The notes under the pieces were generated by a model. It was not told the origin of the DNA. It searched no databases and saw only the letters and a program-made list of their open reading frames with translations. Below, piece after piece: positions 1 to 6,208 of a stretch of 7,773 bases of DNA. The position numbers and the translations under genes were made by a program. The stretch spans positions 1 to 7,773 of the forward strand of contig JABMPO010000391.1 of assembly GCA_013203015.1 (NCBI GenBank), given 5' to 3'. The DNA is from Fidelibacterota bacterium (GTDB taxonomy: Bacteria; Fidelibacterota; Marinisomatia; Marinisomatales; TCS56). How positions within the stretch are numbered: position 1 is the first letter of the stretch; every line of letters begins with the position of its first letter.

Positions 1-1452
1 ATTCGACTTGTTCAGATTAGCTTTAATGAATCCGGCTGCGGTGGCGGCAATCTTGACATATTGGGGGTCGGCCAGGATCACGGCTGCTTTCGCAAAAGCG
101 GCAATCATCAAACCATTCCAGTCCGTCAGAATTTTGTCATCTTTAAAAGGGCGGATTCTTTGATTGCGAACTGCTAACAGTTGAGACCGGGCATTAGCGA
201 TTAAATGCAGATCATCTTTGCCGATATTTGCTCCCAGTGTCAAATGGGGTATATTTACGGGTGACTCGGATTCGCCGCCTTCGTTGCGGAAATTTCCATC
301 GGTTTTAATATTTAATAATTGACAGAATTTGCTACGAGACTCTACTCCCAGAATGTCTATTATTTCTGACCGGGTCCAGACATAAAATTTACCTTCTTCA
401 CCTTCGCTGTCGGCATCTTCGGCCGAATAGAACCCGCCATTTTGATCGGTCATATCACGGGTGACATAGGCCAAAATTTCGCGGGCGGTTTCAGCATAAA
501 ATTGATTACCGGTGATCTGATAAATTTCCAGATAAGCCAGCGTCAACATTGCCTGATCGTATAACATTTTCTCGAAATGGGGAACGAGCCATTTACTATC
601 GGTGGAATAGCGGTGAACTCCAAAACCCAGGTGATCATAAATACCCCCGTATCGAATTGCCTGCAGGGTTTTTTCGACCATTGCCAAAGCGGCGCTGTCA
701 TTACTGAAATGATAGTAGCGCATTAAATAGAGCAGGTTGTGGGGCGAAGGAAATTTTGGTGCGCTGCCAAATCCGCCCAGTTTTTCATCGAACCGGTTTC
801 TGAAAAATTCCATGGTTTGGTCATGGATTTCCGGGGTCAAAGCAGTGCCTAATTTTTGGGGTATAATTTGCGTTAAATGGTTTTTGATCTGTGCCACCGA
901 CTTCTGAATATCAACCTGGCGGTTATTCCAGGCATCGCTAATTGCCGGCAATAATTCCAGCATCCCGGTCCGACCGAAGCGGGCGCTGCGGGGGAAATAA
1001 GTACCAGCGAAAAAGGGTTCTTTATCCGGGGTCATTATTATCGTCAGGGGCCAGCCGCCGCTACCGGTCATGGTTTGGCAGACGGTCATGTAGAGGTGGT
1101 CGATTTCCGGTAATTCTTCCCGGTCGACTTTGATTGCTACGAAATTTTCATTCAGCAGTTTGGCCACAGTTTCATCCTCGAATGACTCATGTTCCATCAC
1201 GTGGCACCAGTGACAGGTTGAGTAGCCGATTGAGAGAAAGATGGGGCGGTTTAAGCGCTGAGCCTGGTCAAAGGCTTCGGCACCCCAGGGATACCAATCC
1301 ACTGGGTTATCAGCATGTTGCAGTAGGTAGGGGCTTTGTTCATTTTGTAGGTGATTCATGGTGGCCTTTTTATCGCTGGCTGGTTGCTCCGATGTTGAGC
1401 AGGATGTAATTACTGCTGTTAGCAACAGGGCCTGGATGGGTTTAATAATCAT
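1..1452 (-). CDS. DUF255 thioredoxin-domain protein (YyaL/SPATA20 family), predicted lipoprotein, 3' end outside window
   Basis: The first 484 residues read without interruption to the left edge. The family is usually near 700 residues, so roughly the last third is missing. Residues 1-18 form a short hydrophobic signal ending in a lipobox (I15-T16-S17-C18), so the protein is probably exported and lipid-anchored. From about residue 36 a DUF255 thioredoxin-like domain follows, with the family motif around CHWC (C80, C83), KVDREE (109-113) and GGWP (132-135). After about residue 205 comes the alpha/alpha-barrel region resembling N-acylglucosamine 2-epimerases, with GGFGSAPKFP (226-235), HFEKMLYDQ (292-300), SAEDADSEGEEG (343-354) and DDKILTDWNGLMIAA (438-452). 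The reaction is not established for the family; a redox or sugar-related role is only inferred. An internal ATG at 1359 (residue 32) has a better ribosome site (AAAAAGG, about 5 nt away). The upstream start is preferred because of the convincing lipoprotein signal, but a cytoplasmic form from residue 32 remains possible. It is divergent from the symporter gene. Confidence 0.93.
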   Translation of the reverse strand, partial: MIIKPIQALLLTAVITSCSTSEQPASDKKATMNHLQNEQSPYLLQHADNPVDWYPWGAEAFDQAQRLNRPIFLSIGYSTCHWCHVMEHESFEDETVAKLLNENFVAIKVDREELPEIDHLYMTVCQTMTGSGGWPLTIIMTPDKEPFFAGTYFPRSARFGRTGMLELLPAISDAWNNRQVDIQKSVAQIKNHLTQIIPQKLGTALTPEIHDQTMEFFRNRFDEKLGGFGSAPKFPSPHNLLYLMRYYHFSNDSAALAMVEKTLQAIRYGGIYDHLGFGVHRYSTDSKWLVPHFEKMLYDQAMLTLAYLEIYQITGNQFYAETAREILAYVTRDMTDQNGGFYSAEDADSEGEEGKFYVWTRSEIIDILGVESRSKFCQLLNIKTDGNFRNEGGESESPVNIPHLTLGANIGKDDLHLIANARSQLLAVRNQRIRPFKDDKILTDWNGLMIAAFAKAAVILADPQYVKIAATAAGFIKANLNKSN

Positions 1453-1609
1453 GGCTAATATAAGTCCGGATAATGTTCAAGATTTCTCCCCGCCCACCAG
1501 TCAACTAATTAAATGAGAATAGGTTTCAATAAATCAATTAGCACAATCCGGTTGGGCGCAGGGGTCGCCCAGCTTAAATCCACCTTCGTCCCAATAGACA
1601 TGGGAACTA

Positions 1610-1634
1610 CCTGACTACGCTTAACTACGTCAGG
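1610..1634. repeat. Short palindrome with internal direct repeat
   Basis: CCTGAC (1610-1615) and GTCAGG (1629-1634) are perfect inverted arms around a 13-nt centre. GACTACG (1613-1619) and AACTACG (1623-1629) form a near-direct repeat, and CAGGCAGGCGG follows immediately. The layout resembles short dispersed palindromic elements found in many environmental genomes, but only one copy is in this window. No T-tract follows, so a terminator is unlikely. Confidence 0.35.
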
Positions 1635-1694
1635 CAGGCGGTGGACGAGTAAGCCGTGGTTTAATTCCTGGAGGTATAATTCGTAAAAAGGTTC

Positions 1695-1708
1695 CAGGGC
1701 TTGCCCTG
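1695..1708. repeat. Perfect 6-bp inverted repeat, CAGGGC-TT-GCCCTG
   Basis: A compact GC-rich palindrome lies 54 bp upstream of the symporter start. As RNA it would fold as a 5-bp stem with a 4-nt loop. It could be a regulator site for the symporter promoter. On the minus strand it is followed eight nucleotides later by a T5 run, which is too far for a convincing terminator. CCAGGG recurs at 1746-1751, just before the symporter ATG. Confidence 0.3.
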
Positions 1709-1761
1709 AGATTTTATACCATTTATATTCCGCCCATTCTTAATTCCAGGGATTACCATAG

Positions 1762-3216
1762 ATGATATACCTGATTGTAATAGCAGTCTACTTGTTCACT
1801 TTGATTGGTGTCGGTGTTTATAAATCCACTAAAATCAAAACCCAGTCGGATTTTGCCGTCGCCGGACGGAAGCTGACGCCCTGGATTTTAGTGGGTACCA
1901 TGCTGGCAACCTGGATTGGCACCGGGTCAATTCTTGGCAATGCGGGAAAAACTTTCGAAACCGGGATGGCGGCTCTGATCCTGCCCATTGGTGGTACACT
2001 GGGAATTCTGATCCTGACACGAATTGCCGGACGAGTACGCAGCTTTGGGAAATATACCGTTCCCGAGATTCTGGGAGAACGCTACGGGCAAACTGCGCGC
2101 CTGTTGTCGGTGATCGCCCTGGTGATGGCTTATCTCGTAATCGTCAGTTACCAGTACAATGCTGGCGGGGCTGTGATCGAAACCGTGCTGCGGAATCCGG
2201 AAACCGGAGTGTCCCTGATCAATGCCCAGACGGCAACGATAGTTGCTGCAATATTTATTATCGCTTACACCATGCTGGCGGGACTGGTGAGCGTTGCCTA
2301 TACGGACGTGGCAAATGGAATCATAATGACCGTGTCACTGGTAATTGCTTTTCCGATTTTATGGATCAAGGCCGGTGGCTGGACGGGAATGGAAGCCTCT
2401 TTTCTGGCCATGGGCAAGCCCCAGCACATGCAGTTTTTCGGGGTATATTCGGGGTTGGACATTCTGAATTTCTGTCTGCCGCCCTTTTTACTGGTACTGG
2501 GCGATGCCAATATGTACCAGCGTTTTTCGGCTGCCAGGGACGCGAAAAGTGCCACCAAGGCAACAAACTTTCTGGTGGTGGCTGTGCTGGTTATCGAACT
2601 GCTGATCATCGCCTCGGCCTGGGTCAGCTCCAGCCTGATTCCCGATGCGGAAGTGGGGAAGCATGTATTGATTTACGCCGCCCATCAATTCCTGCCGATT
2701 TTCTTGGGCGCCATCATGCTGACTACAATTGTTGGGATAATCATTTCCACCGCCGATTCTTACCTGCTGGTGCCGGCCACCACACTGATCCGGGATGTTT
2801 ATCTGCAATATATTAATCCCAAGGCTAATGAGAAAAAGATTGTACTCCTGAGCCGGCTGGTGGTACTGGGATTGGGAATTCTGGCCTACCTGGTCTCCCG
2901 GGGCTTTTCCGAATCGGCAGGCTTTTTCGAGAAAGCGTTATATGCTTACACGATCTATGGCGCCGCTATCACGCCGGCCTTGTTCGCGGCCTTTTTCTGG
3001 AAAGGAGCCACCAAAGCCGGGGCTGTCGCATCGATAGTGGCTGGAACAATGACAACGTTATTATGGAAGGAAGTGGGGCTACCGGTGTCTTTAACTAGTA
3101 GCATCAACGAGGTCCTGCCGGCAATTACAGTTTCAGTAATCTGTTTGGTGTTATTTAGTAAGATGAAGCTTGCCAGCAATTACGGTTTCGGTAATTTGTC
3201 TGGTAGTGTTTTGTAA
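1762..3216 (+). CDS. Sodium:solute symporter (SSS family)
   Basis: A complete 484-residue inner-membrane carrier that should use the sodium gradient to import a small solute; the substrate cannot be read from sequence. About 13 hydrophobic segments are visible, at roughly 1-20, 40-62, 69-90, 113-138, 155-175, 177-203, 230-250, 268-292, 310-344, 360-380, 391-413, 417-437 and 449-467, matching the usual SSS topology. Family signatures include SDFAVAGRKL (29-38), the broken first core helix with GTGSILG (53-59), and AYTDVANGIIMT (179-190). The core helix with STADSYLLVPATTLIRDVY contains S329-T330, which align with the sodium-coordinating Ser/Thr of PutP. An AGGGA at 1748-1752 sits 9 nt before the ATG. 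The last ~18 residues after the final helix are short and generic. The gene ends where the AT-richer segment begins, so the original tail may have been replaced. The downstream nuclease gene is convergent, with no obvious terminator between them. Confidence 0.95.
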   Translation: MIYLIVIAVYLFTLIGVGVYKSTKIKTQSDFAVAGRKLTPWILVGTMLATWIGTGSILGNAGKTFETGMAALILPIGGTLGILILTRIAGRVRSFGKYTVPEILGERYGQTARLLSVIALVMAYLVIVSYQYNAGGAVIETVLRNPETGVSLINAQTATIVAAIFIIAYTMLAGLVSVAYTDVANGIIMTVSLVIAFPILWIKAGGWTGMEASFLAMGKPQHMQFFGVYSGLDILNFCLPPFLLVLGDANMYQRFSAARDAKSATKATNFLVVAVLVIELLIIASAWVSSSLIPDAEVGKHVLIYAAHQFLPIFLGAIMLTTIVGIIISTADSYLLVPATTLIRDVYLQYINPKANEKKIVLLSRLVVLGLGILAYLVSRGFSESAGFFEKALYAYTIYGAAITPALFAAFFWKGATKAGAVASIVAGTMTTLLWKEVGLPVSLTSSINEVLPAITVSVICLVLFSKMKLASNYGFGNLSGSVL

Positions 3217-3291
3217 AATGAAGATCGGAAAAGAATCGGCTAGATTGATCAGACCGTAAATATCATTGCAGCGTTATGCTCTATTATTTAG

Positions 3292-4395
3292 TTACACATA
3301 CTCGATGCGTAATTGCAAATTCAAATTGTTATTGATTTCGTTCAAAATACTAGATTTTCTTTCGGTACTTGTATTAGTCATAATAAAGCATGTAGGCGAA
3401 ACTTCGTAATGATTGTAGTCTCTTAGGTTCCCATTTCTATCTACATATGTTTGCACTTTATCGGCAATTAGCGGAGAACCACACTCAAAAAGATTTAACG
3501 ACTTAACATTTTCCAATCCTATTTTCATAATCGATTCAACAAATGTCATTCCTACATTTCTATTAAAAACGATAGTTTCATCAGGAAATGTAACTTTAAT
3601 TTTTTTACGAGAAGAACGAGTAATAAACTCCTGAACTTCTTCGAACTGGCTAGGTTCTTGGCTTTTTATTTTTTCAGTGTGTTTTTTAATTGGTTCGATT
3701 TCCATTACAGAAAAATTATCAAATAGTTCATTGAGTTTGGCACTAACAAATTCATCGATTTTATGCTTTGAAATGTTCACCCTTGGAAATCTCTTTTTGA
3801 AAACTTTTTGAACCTCGGCAGAAAGTAGGTTAATTATGTCTTTTGGAGAATTAACCAAAGAGTCCCAGGTAGCTTCTAAATTCTTGGATGTTTCAATCAG
3901 ATATTTCAACTGCTCGATATTGTCGTATGAGAAGGAACTTAATTTTCTGCTTACTTCCTGAATACTTTCAGTTTCAAGGTCAGCAATCCACACTGTTCTT
4001 TCAGCCGGATTTCTTTCGAAGGTGTTAAATAGTAGCCATTTTGTCCCATTTGATAAAATTCCAAAATCAAATCCGAGGTTCATGGAGTAACAGTATCCTG
4101 CTAATTGGGATAATATTTTTTCATCATTCACTTCTACACTTATATTTTTCGCCTCTACAATAAGAATGTCTTTACCTTTTTTTCTAAGTGTATAGTCGGG
4201 TATTTTTCCGTCCTTGTTAGTGTCATTAGGTCTAACAAATCGTGGGTCAGATGTTTTCCAGCCTAATTTATTTAATACCGGATTTATTAGTTGGTCTCTA
4301 ACAGCTTGCTCGTTTGATTCATATAGATCCCGAAATTCACGTGACAAGGCTAAAGTCTCTTTGAGTTGATTCTGCAAATCTTCTGTTGATGTCAT
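3292..4395 (-). CDS. Stand-alone HsdR_N-type restriction nuclease domain protein
   Basis: A complete 367-residue protein. Residues ~20-125 match the N-terminal nuclease domain of type I restriction R subunits. They contain E29 in the first helix, then IPDY (D67), ILIVEAK (E81 and K83) and QLAGY (Q97, Y101), which give the PD-(D/E)xK active site and QxxxY motif. The SF2 helicase motor that normally follows is absent, and no hsdM or hsdS is nearby. The middle (~150-250) is charged and probably helical. Residues ~263-367 look like a separate folded domain, with KKIKVTFPDETIVF, then TFVESIMKIGLENVKSL, and a tail reading TNTSTERKSSILNEINNNL; it could be a DNA-binding or specificity module. The residues suggest a metal-dependent DNA nuclease, perhaps in phage defence or tied to a mobile element, but targets are unknown. 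It is AT-rich compared with the flanks. No strong Shine-Dalgarno is seen before the ATG. An inverted repeat lies 15 bp upstream. Confidence 0.88.
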   Translation of the reverse strand: MTSTEDLQNQLKETLALSREFRDLYESNEQAVRDQLINPVLNKLGWKTSDPRFVRPNDTNKDGKIPDYTLRKKGKDILIVEAKNISVEVNDEKILSQLAGYCYSMNLGFDFGILSNGTKWLLFNTFERNPAERTVWIADLETESIQEVSRKLSSFSYDNIEQLKYLIETSKNLEATWDSLVNSPKDIINLLSAEVQKVFKKRFPRVNISKHKIDEFVSAKLNELFDNFSVMEIEPIKKHTEKIKSQEPSQFEEVQEFITRSSRKKIKVTFPDETIVFNRNVGMTFVESIMKIGLENVKSLNLFECGSPLIADKVQTYVDRNGNLRDYNHYEVSPTCFIMTNTSTERKSSILNEINNNLNLQLRIEYV

Positions 4396-4410
4396 GTTTT
4401 CTAATTCTCG

Positions 4411-4470
4411 TTAACGGTTGGGCTAAAAGATGGCAGGCTTTTCAATACACGTATTTGTCAAACCGTTATA
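4411..4470. repeat. Nested imperfect inverted repeat, attC-like
   Basis: TAACGGTT (4412-4419) and AACCGTTA (4461-4468) are perfect 8-bp inverted arms, 41 bp apart. Inside them AATAC-AC-GTATT (4444-4455) forms a second small palindrome. The ~60-bp length, the TAAC/GTTA ends and the position just before a start codon resemble integron attC recombination sites. The GTTRRRY/RYYYAAC consensus is only partly met. A longer version could extend to the GGCGTTAAAT at about 4543-4552, where GTTAAAT fits GTTRRRY exactly. Alternatives are an operator or a transcript hairpin for the nuclease gene. Confidence 0.35.
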
Positions 4471-4571
4471 TTGTTTATTGAGTTTGTCTAATTTCACACT
4501 TGTACTTTACGCCCACTTCTTTTCATACTTATTCTGAAACCGGCGTTAAATATAGCATTTATTCATTTGGG

Positions 4572-4934
4572 TTATTTTTCATCAATGTTGAATTTGAAAT
4601 ATTTGAATTTCTGACCTTTTATCCCTTTAACATTTTCATCACCTATTTCTAAAAGTTTAATTTCAAATATTCGTTCATCAATTTCTATAGTTTTAACATT
4701 CTTGTCTGTAAAATTGAAGTCTAAAGTTTTAGTATCTGCCGTCTCAGTTGTTACCATGACTTGTTTAACTTGAGCACCAGGTTGATCATTATTTTCCGTA
4801 TAATGTTGAATGTTTGGATCAATCTTTATAACTACACTTGAATCTGAATATGGCACATGAATTTTCATTGCAAAATTCTCGACAATTTCAATGTTTGGAG
4901 AAAATGGATTAATAGAGAACTTTACTTCTTTCAT
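4572..4934 (-). CDS. Hypothetical 120-residue protein
   Basis: I do not recognise this protein. It has no signal peptide, no membrane segment and no cysteine. Alternating hydrophobic and polar stretches, such as MKIHVPYSDSSVVIKI and KTIEIDERIFEIKLLEIG, suggest a mostly beta-strand fold with an acidic and lysine-rich surface. Translation is credible: AAGGAAA sits about 7 nt before the ATG, and the frame has AT-rich codon use like the neighbouring nuclease gene. It lies upstream of the nuclease gene on the same strand, but 176 bp separate them, so they may be independent cassettes and not an operon. Function unknown. Confidence 0.7.
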   Translation of the reverse strand: MKEVKFSINPFSPNIEIVENFAMKIHVPYSDSSVVIKIDPNIQHYTENNDQPGAQVKQVMVTTETADTKTLDFNFTDKNVKTIEIDERIFEIKLLEIGDENVKGIKGQKFKYFKFNIDEK

Positions 4935-5016
4935 TTCATTTTCCTTTTTATAATCTGATTTTATTTAATCATGTTTTATTTTTTTAATAATCTTAGATTT
5001 GGTTCTAATTTGTATA

Positions 5017-5216
5017 TTAAAACCCCATCCCCACCGTACAGCCCAGTTCATAATTCAGATTCGTTTGATGGAATTTACCACGTTTAAGGGTTGTTTGAAA
5101 TGAATTTAGAAAACTATTATAGGTTGATTTTGTGAACAAAAATAAGGCGTTTTTATCCTATAATCCCGAGCTCTTCCGCTAATAGTCCATCCCAAATTCT
5201 CAATCTCGCTCTCCAT
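5017..5216 (-). pseudogene. Decayed C-terminus of an outer-membrane beta-barrel protein
   Basis: Two overlapping minus-strand frames together read like one barrel end. From 5216 the first gives ESEIENLGWTISGRARDYR then IKTPYF. From about 5157 the second gives FTKSTYNSFLNSFQTTLKRG then KFHQTNLNYELGCTVGMGF, stopping at 5017-5019. Alternating polar and hydrophobic residues and a terminal Phe are typical of outer-membrane proteins. The join needs one extra base in the T5 run (+ strand A5, 5138-5142), so a one-base deletion explains the frameshift. A TAA at 5220-5222 closes the frame upstream, and the rest of the gene is absent. This fills most of the 367-bp gap between the hypothetical gene and the toxin gene. 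It could instead be noise, but the barrel-like end makes that less likely. Confidence 0.5.
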
Positions 5217-5268
5217 CAATTATTCTGGAACCACCGCGCCGTGTTTTTCAACTGTATTGGATAAAAGA

Positions 5269-5297
5269 TTGGAAGTATGTCAGATATGACATAAATT
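5269..5297 (+). promoter_or_regulatory. Candidate higBA promoter
   Basis: TTGGAA (5269-5274) and TAAATT (5292-5297), 17 bp apart, each match four of six bases of the sigma-70 boxes. Transcription would then start near 5304, almost at the toxin ATG (5305), giving a nearly leaderless mRNA; this fits the lack of a ribosome site there. The palindrome at 5276-5293 fills the spacer, so a bound antitoxin would block it. The match is weak and the call is an inference. Confidence 0.3.
5276..5293. promoter_or_regulatory. Palindromic operator candidate for HigA autoregulation
   Basis: TATGTCAGATATGACATA is a perfect 7-bp inverted repeat around a 4-bp GATA centre, ending 11 bp before the toxin ATG. XRE-type antitoxins of HigBA-like modules commonly repress their own promoter by binding such palindromes. 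The placement immediately upstream of the first gene is what that model predicts. Confidence 0.6.
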
Positions 5298-5304
5298 ATC
5301 TTTG

Positions 5305-5637
5305 ATGAAAAGTAAGGACAAACCACTTGTTTGGTTGCATGGAGAAGTAAAAACACCTCCGTTTTCTGATGCTGCCCGGCTTGAGGTAGGATATCTGTTG
5401 AGATTGCTCCAAAAAGGTGAATCACTTAGTTTGCCGCACTCACGACCCATGCCAATAATTGGGTCGAGCTGTCATGAATTGAGAATAATCGACAAAGTCG
5501 CTACCTGGAGATTAGTTTACAGAGTCGACCAAGATGCCATAATAATTCTCGAAGTATTCAAGAAAAAGACAACGCAAACGCCTAAACAAGTTATTGCGAT
5601 TTGTAAAAAAAGACTTAAGGACTATATCAATGCGTAA
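5305..5637 (+). CDS. higB: HigB/Gp49-family (RelE-fold) toxin
   Basis: A 110-residue protein of the phage-derived Gp49-like/HigB family, RelE-fold mRNA interferases that cleave mRNA on the ribosome and stop growth when not held by antitoxin. Landmarks include KPLVWLHGEVKTPPF at the start, the helical AARLEVGYLLRLLQKGE, then LPHSRPMP and CHELRI, followed by WRLVYRVD and ILEVFKKKTTQTP, and a C-terminal KKRLKDY helix. All are conserved in the family and the length is normal, so the toxin looks intact. A TTG at 5302 is in frame, but ATG 5305 is preferred. No Shine-Dalgarno precedes it. The toxin gene comes first and overlaps the antitoxin gene by 8 nt, the inverted order typical of HigBA. It runs against the surrounding minus-strand genes, as expected for an independent module. 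The symbol is assigned by family and gene order. Confidence 0.9.
   Translation: MKSKDKPLVWLHGEVKTPPFSDAARLEVGYLLRLLQKGESLSLPHSRPMPIIGSSCHELRIIDKVATWRLVYRVDQDAIIILEVFKKKTTQTPKQVIAICKKRLKDYINA
5617..5621 (+). promoter_or_regulatory. Ribosome binding site fixing the antitoxin start
   Basis: AAGGA lies inside the toxin coding sequence, 8 nt before the ATG at 5630. It supports that start over the longer in-frame ATG at 5594, which has no comparable site. It also makes antitoxin translation independent of, and likely stronger than, the toxin's. Confidence 0.7.
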
Positions 5638-5947
5638 AGAAAAAAAAGAGCGATTAGAGAAAAGAGGGTGGAAAGTTGGTTCAGCCGATGATTTTCTTGG
5701 ATTAACACCTGAAGAATCAAAATACCTGGATCTTAAAATCAGTTTGAGTGAAAATCTACGTAAGCTGCGAAATGAGCAGCATATGACACAGCATCAATTA
5801 GCCAGGCTGATTCATTCCAGCCAATCTAGAGTTGCCAAGATGGAAGTCGGTGATCCTACAGTTTCACTCGATCTCATTATTCGTTCATTGCTCGCGTTAG
5901 GAGCAACAAATCAAGAATTGGCAAACGCTATATCATCCTCTACATAA
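5630..5947 (+). CDS. higA: HigA-type XRE-family antitoxin
   Basis: A 105-residue helix-turn-helix protein that should bind and neutralise the toxin and repress the operon. The N-terminal part (about 1-37: RKEKKERLEKRGWKVGSADD, then FLGLTPEES) is the usual lead-in of antitoxins paired with Gp49-type toxins. The XRE domain spans about 40-100. It has LRKLRNEQHMTQHQLARLI (44-61) as first and second helices, and SSQSRVAKMEVGDPTVSLDL (63-82) carrying the recognition helix and the conserved ExGxPxVSLD turn. The frame can be extended to an ATG at 5594, but ATG 5630 has the ribosome site and matches the usual family start. The 8-nt overlap with the toxin gene implies one transcript. A hairpin with a T-run at 6009-6031 may end it. 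Confidence 0.92.
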   Translation: MRKEKKERLEKRGWKVGSADDFLGLTPEESKYLDLKISLSENLRKLRNEQHMTQHQLARLIHSSQSRVAKMEVGDPTVSLDLIIRSLLALGATNQELANAISSST

Positions 5948-6008
5948 TTACCGTTAGTCAAATGATTTCTGTATTCTTCTTCGCAAGGTTTTGGGATAAA
6001 CGAGGTTG

Positions 6009-6031
6009 GCCTATTTCTTAGGCTTCTTTTT
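6009..6031 (+). terminator. Weak rho-independent terminator downstream of higBA
   Basis: GCCTA (6009-6013) and TAGGC (6019-6023) form a 5-bp stem with a 5-nt loop, extendable by one G-U pair, followed by TTCTTTTT (6024-6031). It would end plus-strand transcription 60 bp beyond the antitoxin. It overlaps the last codons and stop of the convergent small membrane protein gene, and there is no T-tract on that strand. The stem is short. Confidence 0.4.
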
Positions 6032-6196
6032 AACTCCCAGACCACCAGTGAGCACCAGTGAGGCAGCGGCGCCGCCAGCAAGGATAAGCTGTATTTCCTG
6101 GTAGGCTCCCGTGCCTTTCAAAGTAATGGAACACATGATCATTACAAATCCCCAGATGCAGGCGTTAACGATTACTATAATTCCTATTTTCGGCAT
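6011..6196 (-). CDS. Small two-helix membrane protein
   Basis: A 61-residue protein of unknown function. Two hydrophobic segments are visible: about residues 4-23 (IGIIVIVNACIWGFVMIMCS) and 31-50 (IQLILAGGAAASLVLTGGLG). A very basic tail (KKKPKK) follows, suggesting a helical hairpin with the C-terminus in the cytoplasm. A longer frame starts at 6232, but the ATG at 6196 is chosen because GAGGA sits 7 nt in front of it. The gene begins 10 nt after the stop of the PLP-enzyme gene, with its ribosome site overlapping that stop. The two are therefore probably one transcript with coupled translation, which hints at a linked role that the sequence does not reveal. Confidence 0.75.
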   Translation of the reverse strand: MPKIGIIVIVNACIWGFVMIMCSITLKGTGAYQEIQLILAGGAAASLVLTGGLGVKKKPKK

Positions 6197-6203
6197 GTAT
6201 TTA

Positions 6204-6208
6204 TCCTC
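6204..6208 (-). promoter_or_regulatory. Ribosome binding site overlapping the upstream stop codon
   Basis: GAGGA on the minus strand lies 7 nt before the ATG at 6196 and shares two bases with the TGA stop (6207-6209) of the PLP-enzyme gene. Ribosomes finishing that gene would sit on this site, a classic arrangement for translational coupling. Confidence 0.65.

Larger units (their letters stand above)
1509..1739 (-). pseudogene. Start-less open frame of 76 codons, possible gene remnant
   Basis: Between the DUF255 gene and the symporter, the minus strand has a 76-codon frame bounded by TAA at both ends. It has no ATG, GTG or TTG near its beginning; the first ATG is at codon 47. The predicted peptide is protein-like, with an aromatic-rich start (EWAEYKWYKISGQALEPFYE) and an end reading IVLIDLLKPILI, but I do not recognise the family. 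The palindrome at 1610-1634 lies inside it and encodes LPDVVKRSQVV. It may be the tail of a decayed gene, part of a dispersed intergenic repeat, or chance. Confidence 0.2.

Noticed and set aside
942..1409. Plus-strand open frames at 942-1133 and 1134-1409
   Set aside because: They lie antisense inside the well-conserved DUF255 gene and have low-complexity Arg/Ser-rich products typical of shadow frames.
1835..3179. Several minus- and plus-strand open frames across the symporter gene
   Set aside because: All overlap the symporter, whose family motifs and 13 helices are clear; none of the alternatives shows domain structure.
3217..3291. Terminator between the symporter and the nuclease gene
   Set aside because: I looked for a hairpin with a T-run on either strand and found none; only a GATC-spaced weak repeat is present.
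4396..5301. CRISPR array or tandem repeats in the AT-rich spacers
   Set aside because: The repeated words (for example TTTGTC twice) are short and not regularly spaced; there is no repeat-spacer periodicity.
5216..5425. Minus-strand 69-codon frame overlapping the toxin start
   Set aside because: Half of it is antisense to the toxin gene and covers the promoter and operator; no recognisable motif or ribosome site.
5594..5629. Longer N-terminus for the antitoxin starting at ATG 5594
   Set aside because: The extra 12 residues are not part of the family pattern, and the ribosome site AAGGA serves the ATG at 5630.
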